From contig CANMDF010000005.1 of assembly GCA_947496605.1 (NCBI GenBank), forward strand, positions 20,462 through 84,461: DNA of 64,000 nt. The letters are read 5' to 3'. This DNA comes from an uncultured Paracoccaceae bacterium. Its GTDB lineage: Bacteria; Pseudomonadota; Alphaproteobacteria; Rhodobacterales; Rhodobacteraceae. Below are positions 16,336-23,986 of the stretch, piece by piece. Each line of letters begins with the position of its first letter. Position 1 is the first letter of the stretch. The notes under the pieces were generated by a model that saw only the letters and a list, made by a program, of their open reading frames with translations, had not been told where the DNA came from and made no database searches. The translations under genes and the position numbers were made by a program.

Positions 16336-17430
16336 CTAGCGCCCAATACGCTTGTTGCGGTCTATTTGCGCTTGGTAGTTTGGCGCTTGCCCTGCGTTGG
16401 GGTTGGTCGACGGCTGTGTGTTTGCGGGTTGTTGTTGCAAAGGAAGACCGTATCCTGGTCGAGTGGGCATTGGTTCCCTTCCCATCATGGCTCTTGTCTG
16501 AAGACCTGCTGCTGTAGCACCTGAGGCATTGCCCATGAGATATGCGTTGCGAGCTTGTTGCGAACCAAAGAAACCGCGACCAAAGTCATAGCCGCCGCCG
16601 AGCCCGCCAGTCATCGCAGGCATCATTATGTTGCCTGATATAGCACGCACAATGAACGGCGTCGCTATGATGAAGCCCTTAGCCATGAGTACCATCATGA
16701 AAAATGGGACAAGAGCACCAATGTTTGGTGCTGCCGTAGGGTCACCAAGTTCGCCAAGTAGAGAAGTTGAGACACCTGTGATCGTTGAAAAGACACCTGC
16801 GATTATGATGGGGTATATGGCAAAAGACACAGCTGCTGTTAGCCATCTCGCGAAGTAGTCTTTTGTAACATCGAAAAGAGTAAGAAAAATCATAATAGGC
16901 GCAAGGCCAAGGAGAAGGGAGATCATGAGGCGGGACGCGACCATAAGAAACGCAGCGAGTGCGCCCAAGAGAGAGAGCAGGAATACACCAAGGTTGGAAA
17001 GGATGGCCCCAGCCATCCAGTTCAGTTCTTCTCCTGCGGCGTTAAGGTAGTTGCCAAAATCGGCGATCATTAGGTCAAATTGTTCTGCGTAGGTGCCCGA
17101 AGGACCTGGTGTGCCGCCGCCAACGGCTGCAATCAGTGATCCGGCGATACTGTCAATGCCGCTCAAGATGGCCGAGCTCAACAAGTTAAACTGTGTCCAG
17201 TTTTGAGCAAATATCCCTATTAAGACGATCTTCGCACCCAGCCAAAATGCTGATTTCCCGTCCATAGCTCGGTATTGGAAAACCATATTGATGCAAACGA
17301 GGATCAGAACGAAGGTCACGCCGACGGTCGTCATTGTGCCGACTGTTGCTGCCACTGCACCAAATTGCGTTTCTGCGGCGTCGTCCAGAAAGCCCTGAGA
17401 CGTATCGACAAGGTACGAAACGACACTCAT
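16336..17430 (-). CDS. virB6: VirB6-like inner-membrane channel protein
   Basis: 364 residues with GGAG upstream. About six hydrophobic segments between residues 28 and 255, a conserved-looking central loop, then a Gly/Gln/Pro-rich cytoplasmic tail of about 90 residues. This is the VirB6/TrbL layout: a polytopic protein that contacts the DNA substrate as it passes the inner membrane. It sits apart from virB5 and virB8, at the 3' end of the operon, unlike the Agrobacterium order. Confidence 0.9.
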   Translation of the reverse strand: MSVVSYLVDTSQGFLDDAAETQFGAVAATVGTMTTVGVTFVLILVCINMVFQYRAMDGKSAFWLGAKIVLIGIFAQNWTQFNLLSSAILSGIDSIAGSLIAAVGGGTPGPSGTYAEQFDLMIADFGNYLNAAGEELNWMAGAILSNLGVFLLSLLGALAAFLMVASRLMISLLLGLAPIMIFLTLFDVTKDYFARWLTAAVSFAIYPIIIAGVFSTITGVSTSLLGELGDPTAAPNIGALVPFFMMVLMAKGFIIATPFIVRAISGNIMMPAMTGGLGGGYDFGRGFFGSQQARNAYLMGNASGATAAGLQTRAMMGREPMPTRPGYGLPLQQQPANTQPSTNPNAGQAPNYQAQIDRNKRIGR

Positions 17431-17444
17431 GTTTTTCTCCTACA

Positions 17445-17846
17445 TTACCAGTTGCCGACGGCTTCACACAGCGCTTTGACGGAAATGCGCACAGCAGTGC
17501 CCTGGTCTTGGAATTCACGCCGGGTTTGCATCAATTCAAACTCTTCGACGTGTAGATAATTGTCGTTGAATCGCTGAATGGCGTTGTCCCACGAAGGATA
17601 CAGGGTTTCGCATTCACAATCTCCTGCTTCCGAAACGCGCTCATATCCTTCCAACCGGTAGATCGACTGTATCAAGAGTCGCTTGCTACTTTCGCGGACA
17701 TGCAAGTTTCGCATCCATTCTGGTTCAGGCGGACGTTCCTGACAAAACTCGTAATTGCGCTCCATCGTTGGCACTAATCCCTCAGCTGATGTGAGCGACG
17801 GCGACAAGCAGACGGCAGCCGCGAGCAGTAGGCTGAATGTCTTCAT
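17445..17846 (-). CDS. Exported Cys-containing protein of the T4SS operon
   Basis: 133 residues with a signal peptide ending near SLTSA-EG (about residue 22). The mature part has cysteines at about residues 35, 77, 79 and 127. It overlaps the upstream 74-residue gene (ATGA) and precedes virB6. Its location suggests a periplasmic accessory of the channel, perhaps in the role of entry-exclusion or VirB7-like proteins, but no family is recognised. Confidence 0.7.
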   Translation of the reverse strand: MKTFSLLLAAAVCLSPSLTSAEGLVPTMERNYEFCQERPPEPEWMRNLHVRESSKRLLIQSIYRLEGYERVSEAGDCECETLYPSWDNAIQRFNDNYLHVEEFELMQTRREFQDQGTAVRISVKALCEAVGNW

Positions 17847-18067
17847 GCTCGTTTCTCCTTTTCACCTTGCATCTCTTCTTCCGAAAACTCGTATTGGAGC
17901 AACACGGTGTAGAGCCCCTGCATCCCTTGCATGTGCGTCATCGAGATGATCTTCCAACCATTGATTGTGTACGAGGCAATTGCTTGTTCCATGTCTTCAT
18001 GTTTGAATTTTTTGTCCTGAACAAATGTAAGAATTTTCGGCATGTAGCTTTTTCCATTGCTCATCAT
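17843..18067 (-). CDS. Small hypothetical protein between virB11 and the exported protein
   Basis: 74 residues, starting with two Met codons at 18067 and overlapping virB11 (ATGA) and the next gene (ATGA). Residues 25-60 (ASYTINGWKIISMTHMQG and onward) recall DUF4177-type small proteins that start a strand with GWxxIS, but this is only a resemblance. Soluble, cytoplasmic. Confidence 0.65.
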   Translation of the reverse strand: MMSNGKSYMPKILTFVQDKKFKHEDMEQAIASYTINGWKIISMTHMQGMQGLYTVLLQYEFSEEEMQGEKEKRA

Positions 18068-19050
18068 AGGGCCTCCTTTCCTAGTTCTGTGCCAGGCAAA
18101 TAGAATTCGGTAATCCCACGCTTGCCGTCTTCACGGCCCGCCTGAATGATCACGTCAATTGAGCTTTCGATGTAGTCTACCATATCCCTATAAGGTATTG
18201 GGACTTCTGTCTTTAACGCTGCGATTGCTAGGCGCTGGACTGCCAGTTGAGGCGTTTCCGCGTGTAGGGTGGTCATCGATCCGCCGTGGCCAGTGTTGAT
18301 GGCCTCAAGGAACGTCATGGCCTCTTTACCGCGTACCTCACCCAGAATGATCCTGTCAGGGCGCATCCGGAGGGTGGAAGTCAGCAAGATATCGGCCGTC
18401 TGGTGTGGCGCGTCGCGGTTTGAAATCAACGTGACCGAATTCGGTTGCGTTGGCAGCAGCTCTGCCGCTTCTTCAATGGTCAAAATCCTTTCAAGGTCAT
18501 CGACGTAAGAAAGGATTTTCCGTGCCGCCACTGTCTTCCCTGTAGACGTTCCGCCAGAGACGATCATGTTGAGCTTGTTTTCAACGCAATGACGGATGGC
18601 CGCGTCGATGTCACCGCTAGCCACGACTTGGCGAAGCTGTCGGTTCTTTTCTTGGCGCCGCTCTTCCAGCTTACGTTCTTTTCCATAGAGGAAGCCCAAT
18701 TTGATTGAATCGAGGGGCAAGCTGGAAAAGAACCTCAAACTGATCGACATGCCCCGGTTTACGGCGGGAGGTGTGATGACCTGTGCGCGGATCGGGCGGT
18801 CACGATAGCTGATTGAGACCGAGACGATGGGCTTGTCCTTGGAAAGTGGCGTTCCGGCGTCAGACGCGATCTGGTTGCCGAGGTCTTTGACTTGATCCTC
18901 TGTCAGAGTTTGTGAAAGGCGAGACATGAAATGGTCGCCTTGGAACTCTCCCCAGCAAGAGCCATCCGGGTTGATGCAGATTTCGATCACATCTTCCCGT
19001 TTGGCGTCCTCTAGCCGGTCAATTGAGGATTGAAGGTAGCTCAGCGACAT
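18064..19050 (-). CDS. virB11: VirB11 traffic ATPase
   Basis: 328 residues from the ATG at 19050; an in-frame TTG further up would run into virB10. Walker A GGTSTGKT (166-173), the Asp box and the GEVRGKEAMTFLEAINTGH segment identify a VirB11/PulE secretion ATPase. It forms the hexameric ring that powers pilus assembly and DNA transfer, together with VirB4. Confidence 0.95.
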   Translation of the reverse strand: MSLSYLQSSIDRLEDAKREDVIEICINPDGSCWGEFQGDHFMSRLSQTLTEDQVKDLGNQIASDAGTPLSKDKPIVSVSISYRDRPIRAQVITPPAVNRGMSISLRFFSSLPLDSIKLGFLYGKERKLEERRQEKNRQLRQVVASGDIDAAIRHCVENKLNMIVSGGTSTGKTVAARKILSYVDDLERILTIEEAAELLPTQPNSVTLISNRDAPHQTADILLTSTLRMRPDRIILGEVRGKEAMTFLEAINTGHGGSMTTLHAETPQLAVQRLAIAALKTEVPIPYRDMVDYIESSIDVIIQAGREDGKRGITEFYLPGTELGKEAL

Positions 19051-19054
19051 AGGA

Positions 19055-20449
19055 TCAGAAAATCTCCAAGTCACGATCAACCATGACTGTGATGCGCGCT
19101 CCTTGGTCGACGTAGATCACAGGTTTGATTGAAAGGTATTCACCGATGATACTGCCTGTTGCGTCGGCGAGGTCGTCGCCAACGTCTTCCAGCACATCTT
19201 CGGCAAGTTCATCTTCGGTTTGGTTTGCGGCAACGGTTGGGGCGGCGGATATCAGAGAGATTAGCGCTGCGGAGCCGAAGCGCTCGGTAAAGCGTGTGTC
19301 AACGAAACCAGTTGTTCCAGAGCGTCCAAGTTCATCGGCTCCAAAGGAGCTGATCTGAACGGATTGATTGGTCGGTAGGATGATGCGGTCCCAAGCAACG
19401 GTTACACGGCTTTGAGCAATCTCCGCACCAGAACGATAACGACCAATGAGCCGTGATCCAGCTGGGATGAGGAGGCGTGACCCGTCATAGCTGTAGACGT
19501 TCTCAGATGTGATCGCTCTTACTTGGCCCGCAAGTTCGCTAGAAATAGCGGTTTCCAAAGCTGCCTGAATGACGGTGCCCTGAATGACCGTATTTGAGGG
19601 ATTTGCGATAACTTCGGATTGGGTCACTTGAGATGGGAGGGCACCGTTGAGAACGAAGTCAGTGACATCTCCGAATGTACGTTCTGCCAGTTCGATCCCT
19701 GGACCGCCATTTGTTGCTCCGCCAAAGGCGATTGTTGGTGATTGTATGCGGGCTTCCTGGAAAGCGCGTTCTTCGTCCGCGCGGCGCTGTAATTCGGCCA
19801 AACGCCGGGCCTCTTCTTCGCGGCGCAGTCGCTCTTGTTCCCGCAAACGCAGTTCGTCTTCGGTTGGGCCAACAGGCGCAGGGGCGGGGGCATTTGCTTC
19901 CAATCGCGCTAGATCGAGGTCCATGCGGAGCTCCTGAAGCTCACGATCGCGCTCCGCCATTTCTGCGGCAAACTGTTCCTGTGCCGCTTCCGAAGCAGCC
20001 TGCAACTCTGCCAGTTGTGCGGTCAGCGCATTCATTGCGTCTGCAGCTGATGTGTCCTCTTCAACAACAGGTTCAGAGGCATTTTGTATCGCCTCAATCT
20101 GAGCTTGAAGTGCTGCGATCTGAGCAAGGAGTTCGGCATTGGGCTCAGGATTGGTAGCTGGGACCTCTACGATTTCAGGTTCGGGTGGGGCAGGGGGCAC
20201 GAATGGCTCAATTGCTCCGAAGCCATCGCCCTCTGGTTGGAATTCGTCAGGTGTCGCGGTCGGCAACACGACTTCTTCCTCGGGCTGGTTCAACATGTAG
20301 AAGAATGCACCCGCCATTCCGATCAAAGCGACAAAGAGAATAGCAATCACAGGCGAGCGGCGTTGCGATGCAATTGGCGCGCCCGCAGCACCGGCTTCGA
20401 GACGCGCAAGACGTTGGTTTACTTCTGCTTGGTTCGGATCATCGCTCAT
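19055..20449 (-). CDS. virB10: VirB10 core-complex protein
   Basis: 464 residues. The ATG at 20449 overlaps the virB9 stop (ATGA). One membrane helix at about residues 33-52, then a proline/glutamate-rich periplasmic stretch, a coiled coil (about 95-220) and the beta-barrel TrbI/VirB10 domain from about 255, with the family stretches GTVIQAALETAI and LLIPAGSRLIGRY. It spans both membranes and senses VirB4/VirB11 energy. The long Glu/Arg/Leu coiled coil is more extended than in Agrobacterium. Confidence 0.94.
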   Translation of the reverse strand: MSDDPNQAEVNQRLARLEAGAAGAPIASQRRSPVIAILFVALIGMAGAFFYMLNQPEEEVVLPTATPDEFQPEGDGFGAIEPFVPPAPPEPEIVEVPATNPEPNAELLAQIAALQAQIEAIQNASEPVVEEDTSAADAMNALTAQLAELQAASEAAQEQFAAEMAERDRELQELRMDLDLARLEANAPAPAPVGPTEDELRLREQERLRREEEARRLAELQRRADEERAFQEARIQSPTIAFGGATNGGPGIELAERTFGDVTDFVLNGALPSQVTQSEVIANPSNTVIQGTVIQAALETAISSELAGQVRAITSENVYSYDGSRLLIPAGSRLIGRYRSGAEIAQSRVTVAWDRIILPTNQSVQISSFGADELGRSGTTGFVDTRFTERFGSAALISLISAAPTVAANQTEDELAEDVLEDVGDDLADATGSIIGEYLSIKPVIYVDQGARITVMVDRDLEIF

Positions 20450-21138
20450 GATGTGCCCCCCGTTGCATTTGCTTGAATGCAGACCACAGTTTCGCCAAGG
20501 CGCAACACCCATTGAGAGTTCACGCCAGATACGCGGATCACGCGAGGATCTGTTTGTTGGGAATTGACGGTGCGTTCGCGGCCGTTTGAGTAACGGAAGA
20601 TTGCTGGGACAGGAGCTTTCCGAGCGAATTGGAAGTATGTGAACGTGCCGTCATCCCAGATACGCGTTGGTGTTATCTCTGATCGTGAGCTGGCGCCGTA
20701 GTTGTAGTTCGGTGCCTGCGCAGCGACGGCATTCTGAGGTCGTCTTTGTTCATCAGGATAGCGGAACTGGACCACATAGAAGGTGGGTGAGGACACTTCT
20801 TTCACGTTGAAATAGTAACTGCGGCGGTTGGTGTAGACGGTCACATTGGTGTGGACGCCGCGCGCGACCGGCTTAATCGCGAACGCCTGCCCGCCAGGCA
20901 CGCCATCAAGTTCAAATCCCTCGGTGTCACCGGATAGGATCGAGCGGATAGTTTCACCGTCTCCAAATTCAACAGTGGTCACATGCGTGAGCGAGACATT
21001 CAGGCGGAAAACCTGGCCGTCTTGATAGGTGGCAATTCGCACTCGTGCGTCGTTGGGGCCGCGGCGCGGCGTGGCTTCAGCAAGAGCTGTCGATGCGGCG
21101 AACATCAATGCCAGCAGGGCTATTCCGAGACTGCGCAT
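20446..21138 (-). CDS. virB9: VirB9 core-complex protein
   Basis: 230 residues with a signal peptide ending at ALA-EA (about residue 20). The beta-sandwich N-terminal domain has the typical YQDGQVFRLNVSLTHVTTVEF stretch, and the C-terminal CagX/VirB9 domain has IWDDGTFTYFQF and RVSGVNSQWVLRLG. With VirB10 it builds the outer-membrane ring. One cysteine near the C-terminus could bridge to a VirB7-type lipoprotein. Confidence 0.95.
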   Translation of the reverse strand: MRSLGIALLALMFAASTALAEATPRRGPNDARVRIATYQDGQVFRLNVSLTHVTTVEFGDGETIRSILSGDTEGFELDGVPGGQAFAIKPVARGVHTNVTVYTNRRSYYFNVKEVSSPTFYVVQFRYPDEQRRPQNAVAAQAPNYNYGASSRSEITPTRIWDDGTFTYFQFARKAPVPAIFRYSNGRERTVNSQQTDPRVIRVSGVNSQWVLRLGETVVCIQANATGGTS

Positions 21139-21139
21139 A

Positions 21140-21793
21140 TCAGTTCTCCAATCTGTCTGAACGGATCGAGTATTCGATCACTGTGAAGCCAAAGGGGTTC
21201 GTCCAAACCTGATCAATCGTACGGGCTTCTTCGGGCCGGAACTCGAAAAGCATGGTCGCAGTGAACATGCCAGCTTGGACGCCTTGAATGGAGGTGAGCC
21301 GCTTGCGCAACCGGACAGTCGCGCGGTTCTCGCCAATCAAGTTTACGCTGAGAATTTCGACATCCAGCGTAGAGTTGCTGCCGTAGACGGTTGGCGGATA
21401 CTGGGCGTTCGCGCTGTTCCATTGGGCGCGCACAGAGGCTTCGGCGCGGCCATCTGAACGTTGCAAAACACTGTTGATCCGGACGTCGTTGTCCAGCTGA
21501 TTGTAGACCTCACGATCAGTTACATAGCGGAAGATTTCAGCTTCGATCACTGCCTGATTGCCAGTGACCGCGCTTGCGCCAACAGAGACTTCAGGCAACG
21601 CAAACCCCGTTTCGGGATCGTAGGGCACGACCACCGGGGGTGGGTCCACATCGAGAATGGCGACAGCGACGGCACCCAGGCATCCGAGAAGACCAAAGGT
21701 TAGTCCGGCTAGCCCGAGCTTCTGCCAGAGGCGTTCACGGCGCAGCGCACCGTAGACCAGCTCTTCCTCAATGATCTCTTTCTCGTTGTCCAA
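21140..21793 (-). CDS. virB8: VirB8 inner-membrane assembly protein
   Basis: 217 residues from a TTG start at 21793 (GAGGG upstream; no ATG near). A short cytoplasmic tail, one membrane helix at about residues 26-48, then the NTF2-like periplasmic VirB8 domain, with EAEIFRYVTDREVYNQLDND early and FTVIEYSIR at the end. It nucleates assembly by contacting VirB4, VirB6, VirB9 and VirB10. Confidence 0.93.
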   Translation of the reverse strand: MDNEKEIIEEELVYGALRRERLWQKLGLAGLTFGLLGCLGAVAVAILDVDPPPVVVPYDPETGFALPEVSVGASAVTGNQAVIEAEIFRYVTDREVYNQLDNDVRINSVLQRSDGRAEASVRAQWNSANAQYPPTVYGSNSTLDVEILSVNLIGENRATVRLRKRLTSIQGVQAGMFTATMLFEFRPEEARTIDQVWTNPFGFTVIEYSIRSDRLEN

Positions 21794-21811
21794 TATCTCA
21801 ATCCCTCAATG

Positions 21812-22657
21812 TTAATCGCCGAGGTCTGGAATGGTAAATTCCATGAAGTTTTGCTCTTCAGCGATGGTGGCTGCATCGATGACACCACCGGTGCCGTCGC
21901 CTACGGTTTGAACGGCTTCGAGCTGCCACATCGCGACGAGTGCAATGGCCAGTTCAGCCGTTACACGCGTATTCAGGTCGACGCTTTCTTTGAGTTCGTC
22001 CATGTCATCAATCAGGCCAACAAGGCGGTCGACGCGCTCAAGCGATTGGCCCGCATCCTCGTAGCTGTTCTGCGCTGCAGACGAGACGAGGGCGCCGGTG
22101 GTCGCTTGCGTTGCGATACGTTCAGCTCCAGCGTTACCGCTCGTTGCCATTTCGTTGAGCGTGTCTTCATCAAAACCGAGGTCTGCAAGAACGCGACCCA
22201 TCTGGGTTTGGATTTGGCCTGCGCCGGAACCGCTGAGGCCTGAAAAGTCACCAGTTCGAATTGCCTGGATCGTCGCTTGAATATCACCAAACTCTTGATC
22301 GAGAATGCCGTTCAACTCGGCTTCCATCTCGGTCGCGATCACTTCTGGGAGTTCAGCCAGTCGAGTAAGAGCAGCATAGGTTTCTTGGAGCTGGGCCAAT
22401 TGATCCGTGAGTGTGGAGAGTTGTTCTCGAAGCTGTACGAGCTGCTCGTTTTGCAGCAGTTCATCTTCGATCATCTGGCGAAGTTGCTGGATATTTTGGG
22501 CAATGTTCTGCGTATCGACGACGGGCACACCTTGCGCAAAAGCAGGGGTAGTGATCATGGTTGTGGGTGCAGCCAGGCCGAAAGATAGAAGGGCGGTTAA
22601 GGCGAATGTCCGAACGGTGTTGCGGACGTAGGTGATGTGAAGCGTTAAGGCGCGCAT
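21812..22657 (-). CDS. virB5: VirB5-like pilus/assembly protein
   Basis: 281 residues. The ATG overlaps the previous stop (TAATG). A long leader ends at TPAFA-QG (about residue 41). The mature protein begins GVPVVDTQNI and is mostly helical with a long coiled coil, the VirB5/TrbJ design. The C-terminal 60 residues (SVDLNTRVTAELAIAL and onward, ending FMEFTIPDLGD) are nearly duplicated at the end of the upstream transglycosylase. Acts in the periplasm or at the pilus tip. Confidence 0.85.
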   Translation of the reverse strand: MRALTLHITYVRNTVRTFALTALLSFGLAAPTTMITTPAFAQGVPVVDTQNIAQNIQQLRQMIEDELLQNEQLVQLREQLSTLTDQLAQLQETYAALTRLAELPEVIATEMEAELNGILDQEFGDIQATIQAIRTGDFSGLSGSGAGQIQTQMGRVLADLGFDEDTLNEMATSGNAGAERIATQATTGALVSSAAQNSYEDAGQSLERVDRLVGLIDDMDELKESVDLNTRVTAELAIALVAMWQLEAVQTVGDGTGGVIDAATIAEEQNFMEFTIPDLGD

Positions 22658-23817
22658 TAGTCTAGGTCCTCTATGGTGAAGTTCATGAATTCTTGTTCTT
22701 GCATCCGAGCTGCCGCGAGACGCAGTTGTTCAGCGCTTAAGGGTTGGGTCCGAGCGGCTTGCAATCTTGTCCTTGCTGCTATGAGACGGACCAGTTCGGC
22801 TCTGGCGTAGGTGTTCAACGCCATGGACTCCTGCACATCGGCGGTGGAGCCAATGCGGGTCACAATATCCCGCACGCGAAGGGCGGCTTGACGGATCGCA
22901 GTAGGGGAATTGCTGCCATAGAAGGCTGCACCCGTGCCCATCATCGACAGGTTCGAGTTCGCCAGTAGGGCAGGGTCGATCGTGCCGAGCGCTTCGATCC
23001 CGCCGATCCGCGCCAAATACTCGTTGTATTTCTGCGGAATGACGGTGACGTAGTGCTGTGTTTCTTTGAAAGGAGGCACACCGCTATATTCGATCACGCG
23101 ACCCGGACCTGCATTGTAGGCAGCCAGCGCAAAGATGATGTTGCCATCAAACCGGTTGAGCTGTTGTGCTAAATAACGTGCGCCGCCCTCTACTTGTAGA
23201 TACGGGCTGGTTCGGTATGCGGGATTGATGCCGAGATCCCCAGCGGTTCCGGGCATGATCTGTGTCAGACCATAGGCACCGACAGGGCTCTCTGCGCGGA
23301 TCACGAACCGGCTTTCTTGCCAAATCAGAGCTTGGATCAACGCTCGCCATTGGACCACTGAAAGACCAGCTGCCGAGACGCCAAGGCGACTATGGGTTTC
23401 TTGCGCCACGCGTATGATGAGCTGTTCGATGTTCTCCGCCGCATCGCCAAACATCTGATCACCAGCGGGATTAGGGTCGACATCGGCGGTCCCATAGACC
23501 GCTTCCACTGATCTGTTGGAATCTCCACTGCCATCTTCGAGGCCAGTGACCATTCCTGAAATCGCAACGCCGCCCGCTTCAAAACTCGTTTGTGCGTCCA
23601 GAATGGCGTCCAGAATTGAAAGCTGTTCGCGCTCAATCTCGGATATGGCCTCTTCAACCGCGAGTGTGTCACCCTGGACGGCCAGATCGGCTTCCCGATC
23701 CGCTGTTTCGATGATGTCGCGCGCTGTCAGCCCAGAGTCGACAACCGGCACGCCCTGGGCAAACGCGCTGGTCGAGACGCTGAGCATCAACAGTGTTGCG
23801 ACGGTGAGCTTACTCAT
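22657..23817 (-). CDS. VirB5-type ends around a lytic transglycosylase domain (VirB1/VirB5 chimera)
   Basis: 386 residues from ATG 23817. Signal peptide to TSAFA-QG, then the same mature start as virB5 (GVPVVD), a helical stretch to about 130, an SLT lytic transglycosylase domain (about 160-290, with WQESRF carrying the catalytic Glu, GLTQIMPGTA and ALAAYNAGPGRV), and a tail ending FMNFTIEDLD that matches the virB5 tail. It would open peptidoglycan for the channel while keeping VirB5-like contacts. A second SLT protein opens the operon, so the system has two. Confidence 0.88.
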   Translation of the reverse strand: MSKLTVATLLMLSVSTSAFAQGVPVVDSGLTARDIIETADREADLAVQGDTLAVEEAISEIEREQLSILDAILDAQTSFEAGGVAISGMVTGLEDGSGDSNRSVEAVYGTADVDPNPAGDQMFGDAAENIEQLIIRVAQETHSRLGVSAAGLSVVQWRALIQALIWQESRFVIRAESPVGAYGLTQIMPGTAGDLGINPAYRTSPYLQVEGGARYLAQQLNRFDGNIIFALAAYNAGPGRVIEYSGVPPFKETQHYVTVIPQKYNEYLARIGGIEALGTIDPALLANSNLSMMGTGAAFYGSNSPTAIRQAALRVRDIVTRIGSTADVQESMALNTYARAELVRLIAARTRLQAARTQPLSAEQLRLAAARMQEQEFMNFTIEDLD

Positions 23818-23986
23818 TGGCAATGTCCTCCAAATCGAGCAGATCATCACCGCCAAGTGCTTCGAAATTGCAGTCCATTAGTGCAGGGCCGCGCGACACG
23901 AAGCTAAAGCAGTTTGCTTGTGGCTCTTGGTATTCGGCACAACCCGCGATCAGGCAAAACAGCAGGAAACAGGGTAGTTTTCGCAT
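23810..23986 (-). CDS. 58-residue lipoprotein, VirB7-like position
   Basis: Read by hand. ATG 23986 overlaps the virB4 stop (TAATG) and the stop at 23810 lies inside the start of the next gene (ATGAGTAA). A short signal sequence ends in the lipobox LIAGC, cysteine at residue 16. Mature residues include two more cysteines and an acidic tail. VirB7 is a small outer-membrane lipoprotein that stabilises VirB9 through a disulphide; size, lipobox and operon position fit, but the usual place between VirB6 and VirB8 does not. Confidence 0.75.
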   Translation of the reverse strand: MRKLPCFLLFCLIAGCAEYQEPQANCFSFVSRGPALMDCNFEALGGDDLLDLEDIANE

